A program made the position numbers and the translations under genes. Below are positions 6,467 through 19,225 of a DNA stretch of 64,000 nucleotides, in pieces. The notes below the pieces were generated by a model. That model had not been told where the DNA came from. It saw nothing but the letters and a program-made list of their open reading frames with translations, and did no database searches. The stretch is from Demequina sp. NBRC 110055 (GTDB lineage: Bacteria > Actinomycetota > Actinomycetes > Actinomycetales > Demequinaceae): NCBI RefSeq assembly GCF_002090135.1, contig NZ_BBRL01000005.1:180780-244779 (forward strand), read 5' to 3'. The number at the start of each line of letters is the position of its first letter. Position 1 is the first letter of the stretch.

Positions 6467-9463
6467 GTGACTGCACAAGCGTCGCCGGACGCGGCCTCCA
6501 CCAAGGCCCGCATGTCCAACAAGAAGTACCTGTCGATCTGGATTCCGATCATCGCGTTCGTGACGATCGTCGTGATCGTGGCCAACATGGCACTGGTCAT
6601 CGCCGGCGGTTGGGTTGCCTCGCAACTCGGATCGGGCACGTACACCTTCACCAACTCCGAGGAGTCCGCCGACTGGGACACCACGTACTACTCCTCGGAC
6701 TACGAGGACATGGACGCGGTTGACGCGGCGGCACGTGACCTCGTCGAGGACATCGGCGACGGCGGCATTGTGCTCGCGAAGAACGAGGGCGACGCGCTTC
6801 CGCTCGAGTCCTCCTCCGCGCTGACGATGCTGGGTCGCGCGGCCGCCGACCCGGTCTTCGGTGGCGCCGGCTCCGGCTCGGTCGACACCACGACGGCTGT
6901 CGATGCCCGCACCGGCCTGGAGAATGCAGGCTTTTCGATCAACGACGAGGTCTACCAGACCATCGACGCGTACGCGCAGGAAAACAAGCGTGGCCACATC
7001 GAGATGGACCTCCCGATGGACTCGACCTACACCATCGGTGAGCTTCCCGTGTCCGACTACGAGGCGGTCTCGGGCTCCTTCGCCGAGTACAACGACGCGG
7101 CCGTGATCTTCATCGGTCGCCCCGGTGGTGAGGGCGGTGACCTCGCGCAGGACGTGCTCGACATCGCCAACCCCGACAATGTCGACCCCCGCGCCGAGGA
7201 GGGCCAGCACCAGCTGGAGCTGAACCAGGACGAGAAGGACCTCATTGCTCTGGCCAAGGACAGCTTCGAGACCGTCGTCGTGGTCGTCAACGCCTCGACC
7301 ACGCTCGAGCTTGGCGAGCTCCAGGATGACGAGGGCGTGGATGCGATCCTGCTCGCCGGTTCGCCCGGCGCGACGGCCTTCAACGGTCTGGGCAACATCC
7401 TGTCCGGCGCGGTGAACCCCTCGGGCCACACCGTCGATCTGTGGGCGGCCGACTTCACCGCCGACCCCACCTGGGCCAACTTCGGGTCGTTCATCTACGA
7501 CAACATCGAGGCCTCGTACCCCGTCTCGGCCACCGAGTCCGCGACGTCGAACGCGACGGTCACCTCTGAGGCGCCCTTCGTGAACTATGCCGAGGGCATC
7601 TACATCGGCTATCGCTACTACGAGACCGCGGCCGTCGAGGGCTTCATCGACTACAACGAGGCCGTGGTCTACCCGTTCGGCTACGGACTGTCGTACACGG
7701 ACTTCGCGTGGGAGATCGCTGGCTCGCAGCTGGGTGAGGTCGACGGGGAGATCTCCGTCGATGTCACCGTCACCAACACCGGTGACGTGGCCGGCCGTGA
7801 CGTGGTGCAGGTCTACGTCAACGCCCCGTACACCGCGGGCGGCATCGAGAAGGCCGAGGTGGTGTTGACCGACTTCGCCAAGACCGGTGTCATCGAGCCC
7901 GGCGCCTCCGAGACCGTAACCGTGTCCTTCGCCGTGGAGGACATGGCGTCCTACGACTACGCCGAGGCGGGCGCCTACGTGCTCGAGGCCGGTGACTACG
8001 AGGTGCGCGTCCAGACCGACTCGCACACCATCGCCGAGGGCACCGAGCCGCTGACCTACACGGTCGACGAGACGGTCGTCTACGACGAGTCGAACCCCCG
8101 CTCGACCGACGAGGTTGCCGCGACCAACCAGTTCGACGACGTCTCCGCGCAGATGACGGCCGACGGGGCCAACGGCACCGTCCAGGTCATGTCGCGCGCC
8201 GACTTCGCCGGCACGTTCCCGACCGCCCCCGAGGGCGACGACTTCGTCGCCTCGGACGCGATCGTCGAGGGCTTCGAGGCCTGGGACTACGAGGCCGCGG
8301 CCGACGCCTTCGAGGGCGAGATGCCCACGACCGGCGCCAACTCCGACCTCTCGCTGATCGACCTGCGCGGCCTCGCGAAGGACGACCCGGCGTGGGACGA
8401 GCTGCTCGACTCGCTCACCGTGGGCGAGATGACGGACGTGCTGCTCAACGGCGCGTACCAGACCGCCCCGATCGGCTCGATCGGCAAGCCCCAGACCCTG
8501 GAGCCGGACGGCCCCGCGGGCTTCTCCTCCTTCATCAACTCGTCGATCAACGGCGTGGCCTACCCCTCCGAGGTCCTCATCGCGCAGACGTGGGACCGCG
8601 AGCTCGGTGCCGCGATGGGCGAGATGCTCGGCAACGAGGCGCTGCTGAAGAACATCAACGGCTGGTACGCCCCCGCGGTGAACCTGCACCGTTCGCCCTT
8701 CGGCGGCCGTAACTTCGAGTACTACTCGGAGGACCCCGTCCTGTCCGGCGAGATGCTGACCTCCGTCGCCAACGGCATCGCCACCAAGGGCGTCTACACC
8801 ATGATCAAGCACTACGCGATGAACGAGCAGGAGACCAACCGCGTCAACAACGGCATCTCGACGTGGGCCACGGAGCAGACCATCCGCGAGCTCTACCTCA
8901 AGCCGTTCGAGATCGGTGTGAAGAACATCGACATGCCCGTCACCTACCTGGCCGACGACGAGGGCACCCTCGCCGAGACCACCATCGGTGCCGCCGGCAT
9001 GATGAGCTCGTTCAACCGCATCGGCGCGACGTGGGCCGGCGGCTCCGAGGCGCTCATGGACACCGTGCTGCGTGAGGAATGGGGCTTCGAGGGCTTCGCC
9101 ATCTCGGACTTCAACCTCTACCCCTACATGAACCCCAACGAGGGCATCGCGGCCGGCACGGACCTCACGCTGACGTTCCAGCCGTCGAAGTCCTTCGGCG
9201 ACACGTCCTCGGCCAAGGCGGTCACGGACATCCGCGAGGCCACCCACAACATCCTGTTCACCGTCGCGAACTCGAACGCGATGAACGGGCTGGCACCGGG
9301 CGCCACGGTGGACTACACGCCGCCAACGTGGGTCGTCATCCAGATCGCGGCTACCGCCGTGATCGGCGCGGGCCTCGTCGGCGCCATCGTGATGGTCGTC
9401 CTGCGCGTGCGCCGTCACAGCGGCTCCGCCAAGGACGCCGACAAGGCCCCCGCCACGGCGTGA
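6467..9463 (+). CDS. membrane-anchored GH3 enzyme with swapped domain order
   Basis: 998 residues from GTG 6467 (AAAGGAG just upstream). Domain order is reversed from the usual GH3 arrangement. A membrane helix (about 23-47) is followed by the GH3 C-terminal sandwich (about 75-370: GGIVLAKNEGDALPLE, FGYGLSYTDF). Next is a fibronectin-III-like domain (about 400-510: VTVTNTGDVAGRDVVQVYV), then the catalytic barrel (about 620-900). A second membrane helix (about 947-970) ends in a basic tail. Barrel motifs are LEPDGPAGFSSF, GGRNFEYYSEDP, IKHYAMNEQETNR and FAISDF with Asp881 as expected nucleophile; the usual SDW reads SDF. Anchored at both ends, the enzyme should act outside the membrane. Substrate is probably a beta-glucoside; linkage is unknown. 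Confidence 0.88.
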   Translation: MTAQASPDAASTKARMSNKKYLSIWIPIIAFVTIVVIVANMALVIAGGWVASQLGSGTYTFTNSEESADWDTTYYSSDYEDMDAVDAAARDLVEDIGDGGIVLAKNEGDALPLESSSALTMLGRAAADPVFGGAGSGSVDTTTAVDARTGLENAGFSINDEVYQTIDAYAQENKRGHIEMDLPMDSTYTIGELPVSDYEAVSGSFAEYNDAAVIFIGRPGGEGGDLAQDVLDIANPDNVDPRAEEGQHQLELNQDEKDLIALAKDSFETVVVVVNASTTLELGELQDDEGVDAILLAGSPGATAFNGLGNILSGAVNPSGHTVDLWAADFTADPTWANFGSFIYDNIEASYPVSATESATSNATVTSEAPFVNYAEGIYIGYRYYETAAVEGFIDYNEAVVYPFGYGLSYTDFAWEIAGSQLGEVDGEISVDVTVTNTGDVAGRDVVQVYVNAPYTAGGIEKAEVVLTDFAKTGVIEPGASETVTVSFAVEDMASYDYAEAGAYVLEAGDYEVRVQTDSHTIAEGTEPLTYTVDETVVYDESNPRSTDEVAATNQFDDVSAQMTADGANGTVQVMSRADFAGTFPTAPEGDDFVASDAIVEGFEAWDYEAAADAFEGEMPTTGANSDLSLIDLRGLAKDDPAWDELLDSLTVGEMTDVLLNGAYQTAPIGSIGKPQTLEPDGPAGFSSFINSSINGVAYPSEVLIAQTWDRELGAAMGEMLGNEALLKNINGWYAPAVNLHRSPFGGRNFEYYSEDPVLSGEMLTSVANGIATKGVYTMIKHYAMNEQETNRVNNGISTWATEQTIRELYLKPFEIGVKNIDMPVTYLADDEGTLAETTIGAAGMMSSFNRIGATWAGGSEALMDTVLREEWGFEGFAISDFNLYPYMNPNEGIAAGTDLTLTFQPSKSFGDTSSAKAVTDIREATHNILFTVANSNAMNGLAPGATVDYTPPTWVVIQIAATAVIGAGLVGAIVMVVLRVRRHSGSAKDADKAPATA

Positions 9464-9471
9464 CCCGACCC

Positions 9472-9515
9472 GTGGTGCCGGGCCGGCCATCCCCCTCCGG
9501 CCGGCCCGGTACCAC
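9472..9515 (+). terminator. 17-bp hairpin between two GH3 genes
   Basis: Stem 9472-9488 pairs with 9499-9515 (core CCGGGCCGGCC/GGCCGGCCCGG), with one G-T pair and a 10-base loop. It starts nine bases after the stop codon. There is no T-run. The three hairpins of this region sit after each of its first three structural genes, so relative dosage may be set at these points. Confidence 0.7.
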
Positions 9516-9576
9516 GGCCCCTCATCCCTTTCCCTGCGCCACCCGCGCCACCCGGTCCCTGTTTGGAGCACCACCC

Positions 9577-12003
9577 ATGTCTGACAAGCAGACCGCCACC
9601 GAGCTCACCGACCTCGAAAAGGCGGCGTTCATGAGCGGCGAGAACATCTGGCAGTCGCGTGCGTTCCCGCACGCGGGGATCCGCTCGCTGTTCTTCGCTG
9701 ACGGACCCCACGGCGTGCGCAAGCAGACCGGATCGGGCGACCACCTGGGTATCGCGGCCTCGGAGCCCGCCACCTGTTTCCCCACCTCCGCGACCATCGC
9801 GAATAGCTGGGACCCCACCCTCGCTCAGGACGTGGGCGAGGCACTCGGCGCCGAGGCCGCCAGCCAGGACGTCGACGTCCTGCTCGGTCCGGGCCTCAAC
9901 ATCAAGCGCTCGCCCCTATGCGGACGCAACTTCGAATACTTCTCCGAGGACCCCTACCTCGCGGGCCACCTCGCCGCTGGTTACGTGCGCGGCATCCAGT
10001 CGCAGGGCACGGCCTCTAGCCCCAAGCACTTCGCGGTCAACAGCCAGGAGCTGCGCCGCATGGCCTCCGACTCGGTCGTCGACGAGCGCACCCTGCGCGA
10101 GATCTACCTCACGGCCTTCGAAATCGTGGTGCGCGAGGCCAGCCCCCGCGTGGTGATGTCCGCTTACAACAAGGTCAACGGCGAGTACGCCCACGAGAAC
10201 GCGCACCTGCTGACCGAGATTCTTCGCGACGAGTGGGGCTTTGACGGCGCCGTCATCACCGACTGGGGTGGCAGCAACTCGGCCCCCGCCGCGATCGCCG
10301 CCGGTGGCGGCCTTGAGATGCCCTCGCCCGGCCTCGCGTCGGTGCCCGGTATTCTCGCCGCGCTCGAGGACGGCTCGCTGAGCCGCGAGGACCTCGACGC
10401 CCGCGTCGCGGAGCTGCGTGCGCTGGTGCGCTGGGCCGACGGTGGCCAGGCGCGCCCCGTCGACAACGACGCCCACCACGAGTTGGCCCGTCGCGCCGCC
10501 CGCGAGTCCGCGGTGCTGCTGCGCAACGAGGGCGACATCCTGCCGCTCGCGCCCGCCACTCGAGTCGCCGTCATCGGCGACTTCGCCGACACCCCGCGTT
10601 ACCAGGGCGCCGGCTCTTCGGTCGTGAACACCACCCGCCTCAGCACGCCGCTCGATGCCCTGCGCTCGTCTGCGCTCGAGGTGGTCGCCTACGCGCAGGG
10701 CTTCGAACGCGACGGTACCCCCAACGAGGAACTCGCCACGCAGGCGACCGACGCCGCCATGGGTGCCGACGTTGTCCTGCTCTACCTGGGGCTCGACGAG
10801 GTCGCCGAATCCGAGGGTAAGGACCGCGAGCACCTGCGTCTGCACCAGGCCCAGGTGGACCTGCTGGCACGCTTGCGCGATGTCAACGCGAACATCGTGG
10901 TCATCCTGTCCGCCGGCTCCGTCATCGAGATGCCGTGGATCGGCGACACCGCCGCCGTGCTCCACGGCTACCTCGGCGGCCAGGCCGGCGCCGAGGGCCT
11001 CGTCGACCTCCTCACGGGCGCAGCCAGCCCCGCCGGTCGCCTGGCCGAGACCTACCCGCTCACGCTCGAGGACACCCCCACTGCGGCGTACTACCCCGCG
11101 ACCGGACCGAGCTCCGAATACCGCGAGGGCCCGTACGTGGGCTACCGGTACTACGCGACCGTGGGCAAGGACGTGCGCTTCCCCTTCGGCCACGGACTCA
11201 GCTACACCACGTTTGCCTACGCGGACCTGACCGTCACCGACGCGGGCGCCTCCTTCACGATCACGAACACGGGTGAGCGCGAGGGCGCCGAGGTGGCGCA
11301 GATGTACGTGTCCCGCACCTCGGCGGGCGTGTACCGCCCCGCGATCGAGCTCAAGGGCTTTTGCAAGGTGCGCCTCGCGCCGGGGGAGACGGCGCGCGTC
11401 ACGATTCCCTTCGATCAGTACACGTTCCGCCACTTCGACGTCGACGCGAAGGCGTGGGCCGTCGAGGAGGGTGACTACGACATCGTCATCGGCGCCTCGA
11501 GCGCCGACCCCCGGCTCACCGGCGCCCACCACGTCACCGGACGTGCGGCATCGGCCGCCGACACGACGCCTGCCCCGTACGCCACTGGCGCCATCGCGCA
11601 CGTGAGCGACGCGGACTTTGCGCAGCTGCTCGGTCGCCCGCTCACGCCGACGGCCACCGGCCTGCTTGGCGTGAACGACCCTCTGCGTGGCATGCACCAG
11701 GCGAAGAACCCGCTCGCGCGGCTCGTGGCGCGGATCCTGCGTTCGCTCATCGACCGTTCGGAGCGTAAGGGCAAGCCGGATCTCAACCTGTACTTCCTGT
11801 ACAACATGCCGTTCCGCGCCACCGCGAAGATGACCAACGGCATGGTCTCGCCCGCGATGGTCGACCAGATCGTCCGCATCGTCAACGGTCATTTCTTCCG
11901 CGGCGCTGGCGCGCTCATCGGTGCCTTCTTCCGCAACCAGTCCACGTCTCGCGCGCTGAAGCGCGAGCTCGAGTCCGTGGCCGCCGCGGCCGCTGCCAAG
12001 TAA
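9577..12003 (+). CDS. GH3 beta-glucosidase, no signal peptide, with C-terminal extension
   Basis: 808 residues from ATG 9577; the reading frame is open far upstream but those codons lie over the previous gene and the hairpin. Usual GH3 order. The barrel has FFADGPHGVRKQ, GPGLNIKRSPLCGRNFEYFSEDP, SPKHFAVNSQELRRM, VMSAYNKVNG and AVITDWG with Asp229 as nucleophile. The sandwich has ESAVLLRNEGDILPL and the fibronectin-III-like domain ends near residue 645. About 160 further residues follow, including LYFLYNMPFRATAKMTNGM and IVNGHFFRG, then an Ala-rich end. With no signal or anchor it is expected to be cytoplasmic, hydrolysing imported beta-glucosides. Its downstream neighbour starts 12 bases later. 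Confidence 0.9.
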   Translation: MSDKQTATELTDLEKAAFMSGENIWQSRAFPHAGIRSLFFADGPHGVRKQTGSGDHLGIAASEPATCFPTSATIANSWDPTLAQDVGEALGAEAASQDVDVLLGPGLNIKRSPLCGRNFEYFSEDPYLAGHLAAGYVRGIQSQGTASSPKHFAVNSQELRRMASDSVVDERTLREIYLTAFEIVVREASPRVVMSAYNKVNGEYAHENAHLLTEILRDEWGFDGAVITDWGGSNSAPAAIAAGGGLEMPSPGLASVPGILAALEDGSLSREDLDARVAELRALVRWADGGQARPVDNDAHHELARRAARESAVLLRNEGDILPLAPATRVAVIGDFADTPRYQGAGSSVVNTTRLSTPLDALRSSALEVVAYAQGFERDGTPNEELATQATDAAMGADVVLLYLGLDEVAESEGKDREHLRLHQAQVDLLARLRDVNANIVVILSAGSVIEMPWIGDTAAVLHGYLGGQAGAEGLVDLLTGAASPAGRLAETYPLTLEDTPTAAYYPATGPSSEYREGPYVGYRYYATVGKDVRFPFGHGLSYTTFAYADLTVTDAGASFTITNTGEREGAEVAQMYVSRTSAGVYRPAIELKGFCKVRLAPGETARVTIPFDQYTFRHFDVDAKAWAVEEGDYDIVIGASSADPRLTGAHHVTGRAASAADTTPAPYATGAIAHVSDADFAQLLGRPLTPTATGLLGVNDPLRGMHQAKNPLARLVARILRSLIDRSERKGKPDLNLYFLYNMPFRATAKMTNGMVSPAMVDQIVRIVNGHFFRGAGALIGAFFRNQSTSRALKRELESVAAAAAAK

Positions 12004-12015
12004 GGAGAACCATCC

Positions 12016-12780
12016 ATGAACGCGATCAAGACGTGGTGGCATGGCTTCGAGGAGCGCCACACGGGCGTCGCCCAGTTCCTCATGTTCTTTGTGTTCTCGA
12101 ACGCGGTGACGGTGCTGCAGTTTGTGCTGATGCCGCTGCTGCGTGGCTGGTTCAATGGCACCGACCTGGTCAACCAGGACTTCCAGGTGCTCCCGGTGGG
12201 TTCCAACGTGGACGGTTCGCAGTACTACATGTTCGACTACCCCGCCGGCGAGATTTCCGACGGTGGCGGCGGTGGACTCGCGTACTTCCTTGCGGTGCAG
12301 ATCACGCTCGCGGTGGCGCAGATCATCAACTTCTTCCTGCAGCGCAACATCACGTTCAAGTCGAACACCTCGGCCTGGGTGGCCGCCGCGTGGTACTTCC
12401 TCGCGTACGTCATCATCACCTTCGTCGCGGCCGCGGCTCAGGGCTTCTACAAGGTGCCCGTCTACGACTTCTTCATGGACACGCTCGGCTGGGGCTCGAC
12501 CGGTGAATCCGTCGCTGACGTCGTGACGATGGTCATTAACGCGGCCATCTCGTTCTGGGTGTTCTTCCCGATCTTCAAGATCATCTTCAAGCGCGTGCCA
12601 GAAGACGAGGGCGCGGACCCCGTGGGCGCCGGCCAGGTGACCGATGCGTCGGTCGCCCAGTCGAGCAAGGCAGCCTCCGGTGCGGGCAACACGCCGGCCT
12701 CCTCGAGCGTTGAGTCCGCGGATGCGGCGGCGCCTGCGCAGGCGACCCCCACGAACGACGCGGGCCCCGAGGGCCGCTGA
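12016..12780 (+). CDS. GtrA-like multi-pass membrane protein
   Basis: 254 residues, AAGGAGAACC before the ATG. Four hydrophobic segments lie at about 18-42, 92-112, 122-142 and 176-198. The stretch INFFLQRNITFKS after the second segment matches the N..F/W.F motif of GtrA-family proteins, which help move undecaprenyl-linked sugars across the membrane. An unusual hydrophilic insert with a GGGGG run (about residues 85-90) separates the first two segments. The last 50 residues are a low-complexity Ala/Ser/Glu tail. It is followed by a GT2 glycosyltransferase, the usual GtrA partner, which supports a role in glycan decoration at the cell surface. Confidence 0.65.
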   Translation: MNAIKTWWHGFEERHTGVAQFLMFFVFSNAVTVLQFVLMPLLRGWFNGTDLVNQDFQVLPVGSNVDGSQYYMFDYPAGEISDGGGGGLAYFLAVQITLAVAQIINFFLQRNITFKSNTSAWVAAAWYFLAYVIITFVAAAAQGFYKVPVYDFFMDTLGWGSTGESVADVVTMVINAAISFWVFFPIFKIIFKRVPEDEGADPVGAGQVTDASVAQSSKAASGAGNTPASSSVESADAAAPAQATPTNDAGPEGR

Positions 12781-12796
12781 CCCGAGGACACCACAC

Positions 12797-16179
<3,383 letters not shown>

Positions 16180-16290
16180 GGATCCTCCTCGACCGCGCGC
16201 CGGTGCGCGCACGTGTCAAGTCAAGCGGGCATCGGCTACGGAAAAGCCGCCCGGCGCATGGATTGTCGCGCTGGCTGCACGACCTGCGTC

Positions 16291-17607
16291 TCAGCGCTTG
16301 GCGACGGGAGCAGGCAGCAGGACGCGTAGCACGAACCAGCCGTCCTCGACGCGGGCGGTGAGGGAGCCGCCGTAGCGCTCGGCGGTGGAGCGCATGTTCT
16401 TGAGCCCATAGCCGTGGTGGCGGGAGTCGCCCTTGGTGGTGACCGGCATGCCGTCGGCCAGGCGCAGGCGGCCGGGGAAGTAGTTCTCGACCCGGATCAC
16501 GGTGAAGCTGTCCTGGCGGTGGATGGCGACGCGGATGAGGCGCTGTTCGGCATCGGGAAGCGCCGAGACCGCCTCGATGGCGTTGTCGAGCGCGTTGCCG
16601 ATGATGGTCACCAGGTCCATGGCGTCGACAAAGCTCACGGCGGACCCGTCCGCGACGATCGTCATCGTGATCCGGTAGCGGTCGGCCTGCTTCTGCTTGG
16701 CGGTGAGCATGGTGGTGAGCACCGCGTTGCCCGTCTCGAGGGTCGAGGTCTCGAAGCCGCGGATGGACTCCTCGAGTTCGTCCATGTAGCGAGCCCGCTC
16801 GCCCGCGTCCTCCTCGGCCCTGATCGCGTGGATGTAGTGCTTGAGGTCGTGATACTTGCGATTGACCTCGTCGATGTCGTGCTTGGACTGCAGGTAGTTT
16901 TCGCGCTGGTTGGACAGCATCATCGACACGGTCGCGACCTCTTGCGAGCGGTACAGCTCCAGGCGCTGACCGCGCAGCGCAAAGAGGATCACGAACCCGC
17001 ACAGGTCCACGAGGGTGCGGATGTAGAAGACCTCGGGGTCCAGGCGACCCGAAAAGGGTGTCGATGTCGTGACGAAGGACAGGTTCGACATCAGGAACGT
17101 GACGGTCGCGACGGCGACGACCGAGATTAGCGTGCGTGCGTCGACGGGGAGCGGGTGGTCTTGCGGAAAGTGGCGCCGCTCGGCGACGTGGGCCCCCACG
17201 AAGACGCCGAGGTAGATGCCGCCGAGCAGGACGTATTCGAGCGAATGGCGGTCCTCGAGTCCAAAGAAGAACACGTGGAGCTGCCACTCGAAGGACGCGA
17301 CCAGCTCCGCGAGGACGAAGGCACGGGCGGTGAGGTCGCCCGCCTCGCGGGGGCGCACGTCCGCGACGGCGAAGATGAACAGGTACATGCCGCCCGCGGC
17401 CATCGCCATGCCGAGGACCCACAGTTCGAGCGGTAGCGAGGCGGCTAGATACTGGATGCCAATCAGTGCGGGCAGTGCGGCCGCACACGCGGCGACCATA
17501 GCCCACCGGTTGAACCGCGGCCTCATCAGCAGGATGTAGACGAGGCATGCCGACCATTCCGCGAGACCCGTAAATAGCCTGGGGATGTCGGGGAGGGAGT
17601 CGATCAT
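16291..17607 (-). CDS. sensor histidine kinase, GHKL (AgrC-like) type
   Basis: 438 residues. The N-terminal half holds about six hydrophobic segments and no obvious extracellular domain, as in AgrC/HPK10 kinases. A cytoplasmic helix leads to KYHDLKHYIHAIR with His257 as the likely phosphorylated residue. The ATPase domain has NALDNAIEAV (N box) and HGYGLKNMRSTAERYGG (G box). ATG 17607 overlaps the response-regulator stop by four bases (ATGA), so regulator and kinase are coupled. HPK10 kinases often sense small peptides, but the ligand here is unknown and no pre-peptide gene is evident nearby. Confidence 0.87.
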   Translation of the reverse strand: MIDSLPDIPRLFTGLAEWSACLVYILLMRPRFNRWAMVAACAAALPALIGIQYLAASLPLELWVLGMAMAAGGMYLFIFAVADVRPREAGDLTARAFVLAELVASFEWQLHVFFFGLEDRHSLEYVLLGGIYLGVFVGAHVAERRHFPQDHPLPVDARTLISVVAVATVTFLMSNLSFVTTSTPFSGRLDPEVFYIRTLVDLCGFVILFALRGQRLELYRSQEVATVSMMLSNQRENYLQSKHDIDEVNRKYHDLKHYIHAIRAEEDAGERARYMDELEESIRGFETSTLETGNAVLTTMLTAKQKQADRYRITMTIVADGSAVSFVDAMDLVTIIGNALDNAIEAVSALPDAEQRLIRVAIHRQDSFTVIRVENYFPGRLRLADGMPVTTKGDSRHHGYGLKNMRSTAERYGGSLTARVEDGWFVLRVLLPAPVAKR

Positions 17608-18320
17608 CTCCTGGTCCGGCTGTCCACGTGGTCGGTGAGGGCGTCGAGGAATCCCTTGCGCCGCGGACGGCTGACGGCGAGTTCCTCGCCGCCCGTCATG
17701 ACGCAACTGGTGGGCTCGACCGAGGTGACGTGGCGCAGATTCACCAGGTAGCAGTTGTTAGAGCGGTAGAACCCCTTGCCCTCGAGCTCTTCCTCGACGG
17801 CCTTGAGGGTGCCAGAGAAGACGTACTCGGAGTCCAGGGTGTGCACGGTGATGCGGTGCTTGACGGACTCGACGTAGACAATGTCGGGGGTCGTGATGCG
17901 TGCCACCCTGCCGCCCACGGACAGCATGACCGCGTCGTCGTCGCTCTTGTTCAGGCGCGTGAGCGACCGGGTGAGTTCTTGCGCGAAGGCGAAGTACGGC
18001 ACCGGCTTGACGAGGTAGGACAACGCGTCGACCTGGTAGCCCTTGATCGCGTACTGCGCCATGTTGGTGACGAAGATGATGATGACCTCGGGGTCCACCT
18101 CGCGGATGCGGTGTGCGGCCTCGAGCCCGTCCATGCGTGCCATCTCGACGTCGAGGAAGAGGATGTCGAACCGGGGGCGATAGCCGGCGACCAGGTCGGC
18201 CCCATCGGAGTACTCCGTGGTGGCGAACTCCGTGCCGTGTTCCTCGGAGTAGCGCGCAAGGTGATGGAGAAGATCGACGCGGTTGGACTCGACGTCCTCC
18301 GCGATACCGATTCTGATCAC
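17604..18320 (-). CDS. LytTR-family response regulator
   Basis: 238 residues from GTG 18320, with AAGGAGCAGC upstream. The receiver domain shows IAEDVESNR (acidic pocket), FDILFLDVEM with Asp57 as phospho-acceptor, VTNMAQYAIKGYQVDALSYLVKPV (Thr and Lys switch residues). The LytTR domain covers about residues 138-238 (DIVYVESVKHRITVHT, GKGFYRSNNCYLVNLRHV). LytTR regulators bind imperfect direct repeats spaced about 21 bases. Targets are not evident; the adjacent esterase and glycan genes are the first candidates. The first gene of a two-gene unit, its promoter would lie in 18321-18485, where I see no clear box. Confidence 0.9.
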   Translation of the reverse strand: MIRIGIAEDVESNRVDLLHHLARYSEEHGTEFATTEYSDGADLVAGYRPRFDILFLDVEMARMDGLEAAHRIREVDPEVIIIFVTNMAQYAIKGYQVDALSYLVKPVPYFAFAQELTRSLTRLNKSDDDAVMLSVGGRVARITTPDIVYVESVKHRITVHTLDSEYVFSGTLKAVEEELEGKGFYRSNNCYLVNLRHVTSVEPTSCVMTGGEELAVSRPRRKGFLDALTDHVDSRTRR

Positions 18321-18485
18321 GCTGCTCCTTGGGCTGCCACCTCGCACGATGGTATCAATCACACCCGCGCGCCCCTCCACCGGCCCCCGCGTCCACCCCG
18401 CCGCACCTCCGCCCCGTGCGCCGCAGTGGACACTCACTGCGCCCCCGCGCACCTCGGCGCTTCCTGGTGGACGCCCAGCGCGGTC

Positions 18486-19175
18486 TCAGACGGGCTCGAC
18501 GTTCTCCGGCGCGTTGTTCGTCGGCGAGCCCACCGCCTTGCGGACCGGATGCCACGCGAGGTCGGGTGCCGGGGCAGCGATCACGTCGAAGAGGGTGCCC
18601 TGGTCGGCGTCGCGGTCCAGCCACGCGTCGAGCGCCTCGCGCGTCATCATGACGGGCTGGCGGTCGTGGATGTCCTGCATCGGGCCGCGCGCTGCGGTGG
18701 TCACGATGGTGGTGGTGACGAGCCACGGGGCGTCGTCGCCCAGGGACTTGTCCTTCCAAAACTCGTACAGGCCCGCGAAAGCGAGGGGGGCATCGGCCGT
18801 CGGGTGAATGTAGAACGGCTGCTTGCCGTCAGCCGAGGTCTGCCACTCGAAGTAGCCGCTGGCCGGCACCACGCAACGGCGCTTGGCAAATGCGGAGCGG
18901 AAGGACGGCTTCTCGGCGATCGTCTCGGAGCGTGCGTTGATCATGCGCGCGCCCACGGACCGGTCCTTGGCCCAGCTCGGTACCAGCCCCCAGTGCGCCG
19001 CCTCGAGCCGCCGGCCCGGGTCGTCGGCCTTTCCCGGCACCACGATCGCCACCTGCTGCGTGGGCGCGATGTTCCATGAGGGGTCGAAGAGGCGAGGGTC
19101 GTCGGCCGCCGTCGCGATCGCGAAGTGGTCCATGAGCTGCTGCTCGGTGAGGAAGTTTGCGTAGCGCCCGCACAT
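18486..19175 (-). CDS. SOS response-associated peptidase (SRAP; YedK/HMCES family)
   Basis: 229 residues beginning MCGRY. Cys2, exposed after Met removal, forms a thiazolidine crosslink with abasic sites in single-stranded DNA. Other conserved residues are in WNIAPTQQ (Asn), MINARSETIAEKPSFRSAF (the Arg-rich DNA-binding segment with catalytic Glu) and MQDIHDRQPVMM (His). All key residues appear intact and the length is normal. It protects abasic sites during replication. It stands alone on the minus strand between the LytTR operon and a divergent Nudix gene. Confidence 0.92.
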   Translation of the reverse strand: MCGRYANFLTEQQLMDHFAIATAADDPRLFDPSWNIAPTQQVAIVVPGKADDPGRRLEAAHWGLVPSWAKDRSVGARMINARSETIAEKPSFRSAFAKRRCVVPASGYFEWQTSADGKQPFYIHPTADAPLAFAGLYEFWKDKSLGDDAPWLVTTTIVTTAARGPMQDIHDRQPVMMTREALDAWLDRDADQGTLFDVIAAPAPDLAWHPVRKAVGSPTNNAPENVEPV

Positions 19176-19225
19176 GCGGCCATCGTCGCACGGCCGGTCG
19201 GCTCGCGCGTGAGAGGGTCATCTCC

